NCBI GenBank assembly: GCA_021200345.1
Contig: JAJQGR010000261.1
Location: 1 to 7,411 of the forward strand
Direction of reading: 5' to 3'
Source: Lachnospiraceae bacterium
GTDB taxonomy: Bacteria; Bacillota; Clostridia; Lachnospirales; Lachnospiraceae
DNA length: 7,411 nt
In this document: positions 5,736-7,411 of the stretch, one piece after another
Position numbering within the stretch: position 1 is the stretch's first letter
Layout of the letters: every line of letters starts with the position of its first letter
The notes under the pieces: generated by a model
Told to the model about the DNA's origin: nothing
Databases searched by the model: none
What the model saw: the letters and a program-made list of their open reading frames with translations, nothing else
Translations under genes and position numbers: made by a program

Positions 5736-6833
5736 ATGAAGCTGGGAATCATCGGCCTTCCCAATGTGGGAAAGAGCACGTTATTTAATTCACTGACAAA
5801 GGCGGGCGCGGAGAGCGCCAACTACCCGTTCTGCACCATTGACCCCAATGTGGGAATTGTGGCGGTGCCGGATGAGAGAATTCAGCTGCTGGGAGAAATG
5901 TATCACTCCAAAAAGGTGACTCCGGCAGTGATTGAATTTGTGGATATCGCGGGACTGGTCAGAGGCGCTTCCAAAGGAGAGGGGCTGGGCAACCAGTTTT
6001 TAAGCCATATCCGGGAGGTGGACGCCATTGTTCATGTGGTGCGCTGCTTTGAGGACAGCAACGTGATCCATGTGGACGGCAGTGTGAACGCGGTCAGGGA
6101 TATTGAGACCATCAACCTGGAATTGATTTTTTCTGATCTGGAAATACTGGAGAGAAGAATGGCAAAGCTTTCCAAAACCGCCAGGATGGACAAAACCGCC
6201 GGAAAGGAGTATGCTTTCCAGGAGAGGATCAAAGAACACCTGGAAAGCGGAAAGCTGGCTAAAAGCATGGAGGTGACGGATGAGGACGAAACGCTGTGGT
6301 TTGCCCCCTATAACCTGCTGACTGCCAAGCCGGTGATCTTTGCCGCCAATGTGGGGGAGGATGATCTGGCGGATGACGGTGTTTCCAATCCATGGGTTGC
6401 TCAGGTGAGGGAATACGCCGCAAAGGAAGGCTGTGAGGTCTTTGTGATCAGCGCACAGATTGAGGAGGAGATTTCGGAACTGGACGAGGAGGAAAAGCAG
6501 CTCTTTTTAGAGGAGCTGGGCGTTTCCAGATCCGGGCTGGACAAGCTGATCGAGGCGAGTTATCATATTCTGGGACTGCAGAGCTTTCTGACAGCGGGGG
6601 AGGATGAGACCAGGGCCTGGACCATCAAAATCGGCACCAAAGCCCCTCAGGCGGCGGGAAAGATTCATTCGGATTTTGAGAGAGGCTTTATCAAGGCTGA
6701 GGTCGTCAACTATAAGGATCTGCTGGAATACGGTTCTCTTGCCGCGGCCAGGGAGAAAGGACTGGTGGGCATGGAAGGCAAGGACTATGTTGTTAAGGAC
6801 GGAGATGTGATTCTTTTCCGCTTCAATGTGTAA
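5736..6833 (+). CDS. ychF: Ribosome-binding ATPase YchF (Obg family, OLA1-like)
   Basis: Obg-family P-loop ATPase that binds the ribosome and has been linked to stress responses and translation control. The 365 residues match the usual length (363 in E. coli). Motifs: G1 GLPNVGKS (7-14, K13), TIDPNVG in the switch I region, G3 DIAG (70-73), and NVGE at 205-208 in place of NKxD. This NxxE form is the family's hallmark and explains its preference for ATP over GTP. A helical, coiled-coil-like insert (about 115-180) follows the G3 region, and a TGS domain ends the protein (about 280-363). The ribosome binding site AAGGAG (5720-5725) is 10 bases upstream. YchF is not the usual gene after rsgA in B. 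subtilis. It adds a second ribosome-associated NTPase to the kinase operon. Confidence 0.97.
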   Translation: MKLGIIGLPNVGKSTLFNSLTKAGAESANYPFCTIDPNVGIVAVPDERIQLLGEMYHSKKVTPAVIEFVDIAGLVRGASKGEGLGNQFLSHIREVDAIVHVVRCFEDSNVIHVDGSVNAVRDIETINLELIFSDLEILERRMAKLSKTARMDKTAGKEYAFQERIKEHLESGKLAKSMEVTDEDETLWFAPYNLLTAKPVIFAANVGEDDLADDGVSNPWVAQVREYAAKEGCEVFVISAQIEEEISELDEEEKQLFLEELGVSRSGLDKLIEASYHILGLQSFLTAGEDETRAWTIKIGTKAPQAAGKIHSDFERGFIKAEVVNYKDLLEYGSLAAAREKGLVGMEGKDYVVKDGDVILFRFNV

Positions 6834-6837
6834 GGAG
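6832..6837 (+). promoter_or_regulatory. Ribosome binding site of lgt overlapping the ychF stop codon
   Basis: AAGGAG shares its first two bases with the TAA that ends ychF (6831-6833) and lies 5 bases before the ATG at 6843. It supports this start over the in-frame ATG at 6855 and suggests that ychF and lgt are read from one transcript. Confidence 0.75.
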
Positions 6838-6842
6838 TACTT

Positions 6843-7411
6843 ATGACAGATATTATGAACAGTACCGATATTGCGTTCCCAAATCTGGGGATTTATCTGG
6901 AAAATGTGCCGAAGTCATTTTCCGTATTTGGGTTTTCCATTACTTTTTATGGGGTGATCATCGGCTGCGGCATTATCTGCGGCATCCTGCTGGCGGCTCA
7001 CCTGGCGAAGGTGACCGGTCAGGACCCGGATATTTACTGGGACTTTGTAATTTACGCGATTATTTTTTCCATCATCGGGGCCAGACTGTATTATGTGATC
7101 TTTTCGTGGGATAAATATAAGGACAATCTGCTCAGTATATTCAATCTCCGCCAGGGCGGGCTGGCGATCTACGGCGCGGTGATCGCGGCCTTTCTGACGC
7201 TTTTCATTTATACAAGAGTGAAAAGGCAGAATTTCTTCCTGATGGCGGATACGGCGGTGCCGGGGCTGGTGCTGGGGCAGGTCATCGGCCGCTGGGGGAA
7301 TTTCATGAACAGGGAGGCTTTCGGCGACTACTGCGACGGACTTTTTGCCATGGCACTGCCCATAGAGGCGGTCAGGGAGAACGAGATTACCCAGACCATG
7401 CTGGATCACAT
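6843..7411 (+). CDS. lgt: Phosphatidylglycerol-prolipoprotein diacylglyceryl transferase Lgt, 5' part
   Basis: Integral membrane enzyme that moves a diacylglyceryl group from phosphatidylglycerol to the lipobox cysteine of prolipoproteins, the first step of lipoprotein maturation. The window ends in the gene: 189 complete codons are visible of a usual 260-330, so the C-terminal helices are missing. Hydrophobic segments lie at about 31-54, 68-88, 105-123 and 132-149. The signature GRWGNFMNRE (149-158) is clear; R150, N153 and E158 match E. coli R143, N146 and E151. With the same offset of 7, Y110 in GGLAIYG stands where E. coli has the important H103. The start is 9 bases after the ychF stop. 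No promoter is evident in front, so transcription probably continues from the operon. Confidence 0.95.
   Translation, partial: MTDIMNSTDIAFPNLGIYLENVPKSFSVFGFSITFYGVIIGCGIICGILLAAHLAKVTGQDPDIYWDFVIYAIIFSIIGARLYYVIFSWDKYKDNLLSIFNLRQGGLAIYGAVIAAFLTLFIYTRVKRQNFFLMADTAVPGLVLGQVIGRWGNFMNREAFGDYCDGLFAMALPIEAVRENEITQTMLDH

Noticed and set aside
6688..6716. TTATCA and TATAAG with a 17-base spacer inside ychF, before lgt
   Set aside because: The -35 matches only 4 of 6, and the codons are ordinary ones for the conserved TGS domain. Too weak to call without data.

Overview
The window is a co-oriented, nearly gap-free stretch of bacterial housekeeping genes, all on the + strand: the 3' part of rsmB, then rlmN, stp (prpC), prkC, rsgA, ychF and the 5' part of lgt. 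The order rsmB-rlmN-stp-prkC-rsgA is the classical Firmicutes arrangement, known from Bacillus subtilis. The mid-50s G+C by eye, strong AAGGAG-type ribosome binding sites, a PASTA-containing PrkC and the protein flavour suggest a Clostridia member, most likely Lachnospiraceae or close. That placement is inferred from sequence style, not from a database search.

Left part (1-1934): two RNA methyltransferases. RsmB (rRNA small-subunit m5C) lacks its N-terminus because the window starts inside it. RlmN (radical SAM m2A of 23S rRNA and tRNA) is complete. The 114-base gap between them holds the only sizeable non-coding DNA, including a long inverted repeat (764-826) that may be a terminator or attenuator. 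The 3' end of rlmN contains a well-matched sigma-A type promoter (1795-1822) that would start a transcript just upstream of stp.

Centre (1962-4824): a PP2C phosphatase and a membrane-spanning Ser/Thr kinase overlap by 8 bases. They form the reversible Ser/Thr phosphorylation switch that reads peptidoglycan fragments through extracellular PASTA repeats. The kinase has a very acidic juxtamembrane linker with paired TSTM motifs and an extra non-PASTA C-terminal segment.

Right part (4828-7411): RsgA (30S assembly GTPase, a known PrkC-family substrate in B. subtilis), YchF (ribosome-binding Obg-family ATPase) and Lgt (lipoprotein diacylglyceryl transferase, cut by the window end). In B. subtilis rsgA is followed by rpe and thiN; here ychF and lgt take that place. 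Spacings of 3, 17 and 9 bases suggest one transcript from stp into lgt.

I see no mobile element, CRISPR array, tRNA or rRNA gene, and no clear undescribed system. The points most worth a second look are regulatory (internal promoter, intergenic hairpin) and the unusual parts of the kinase.
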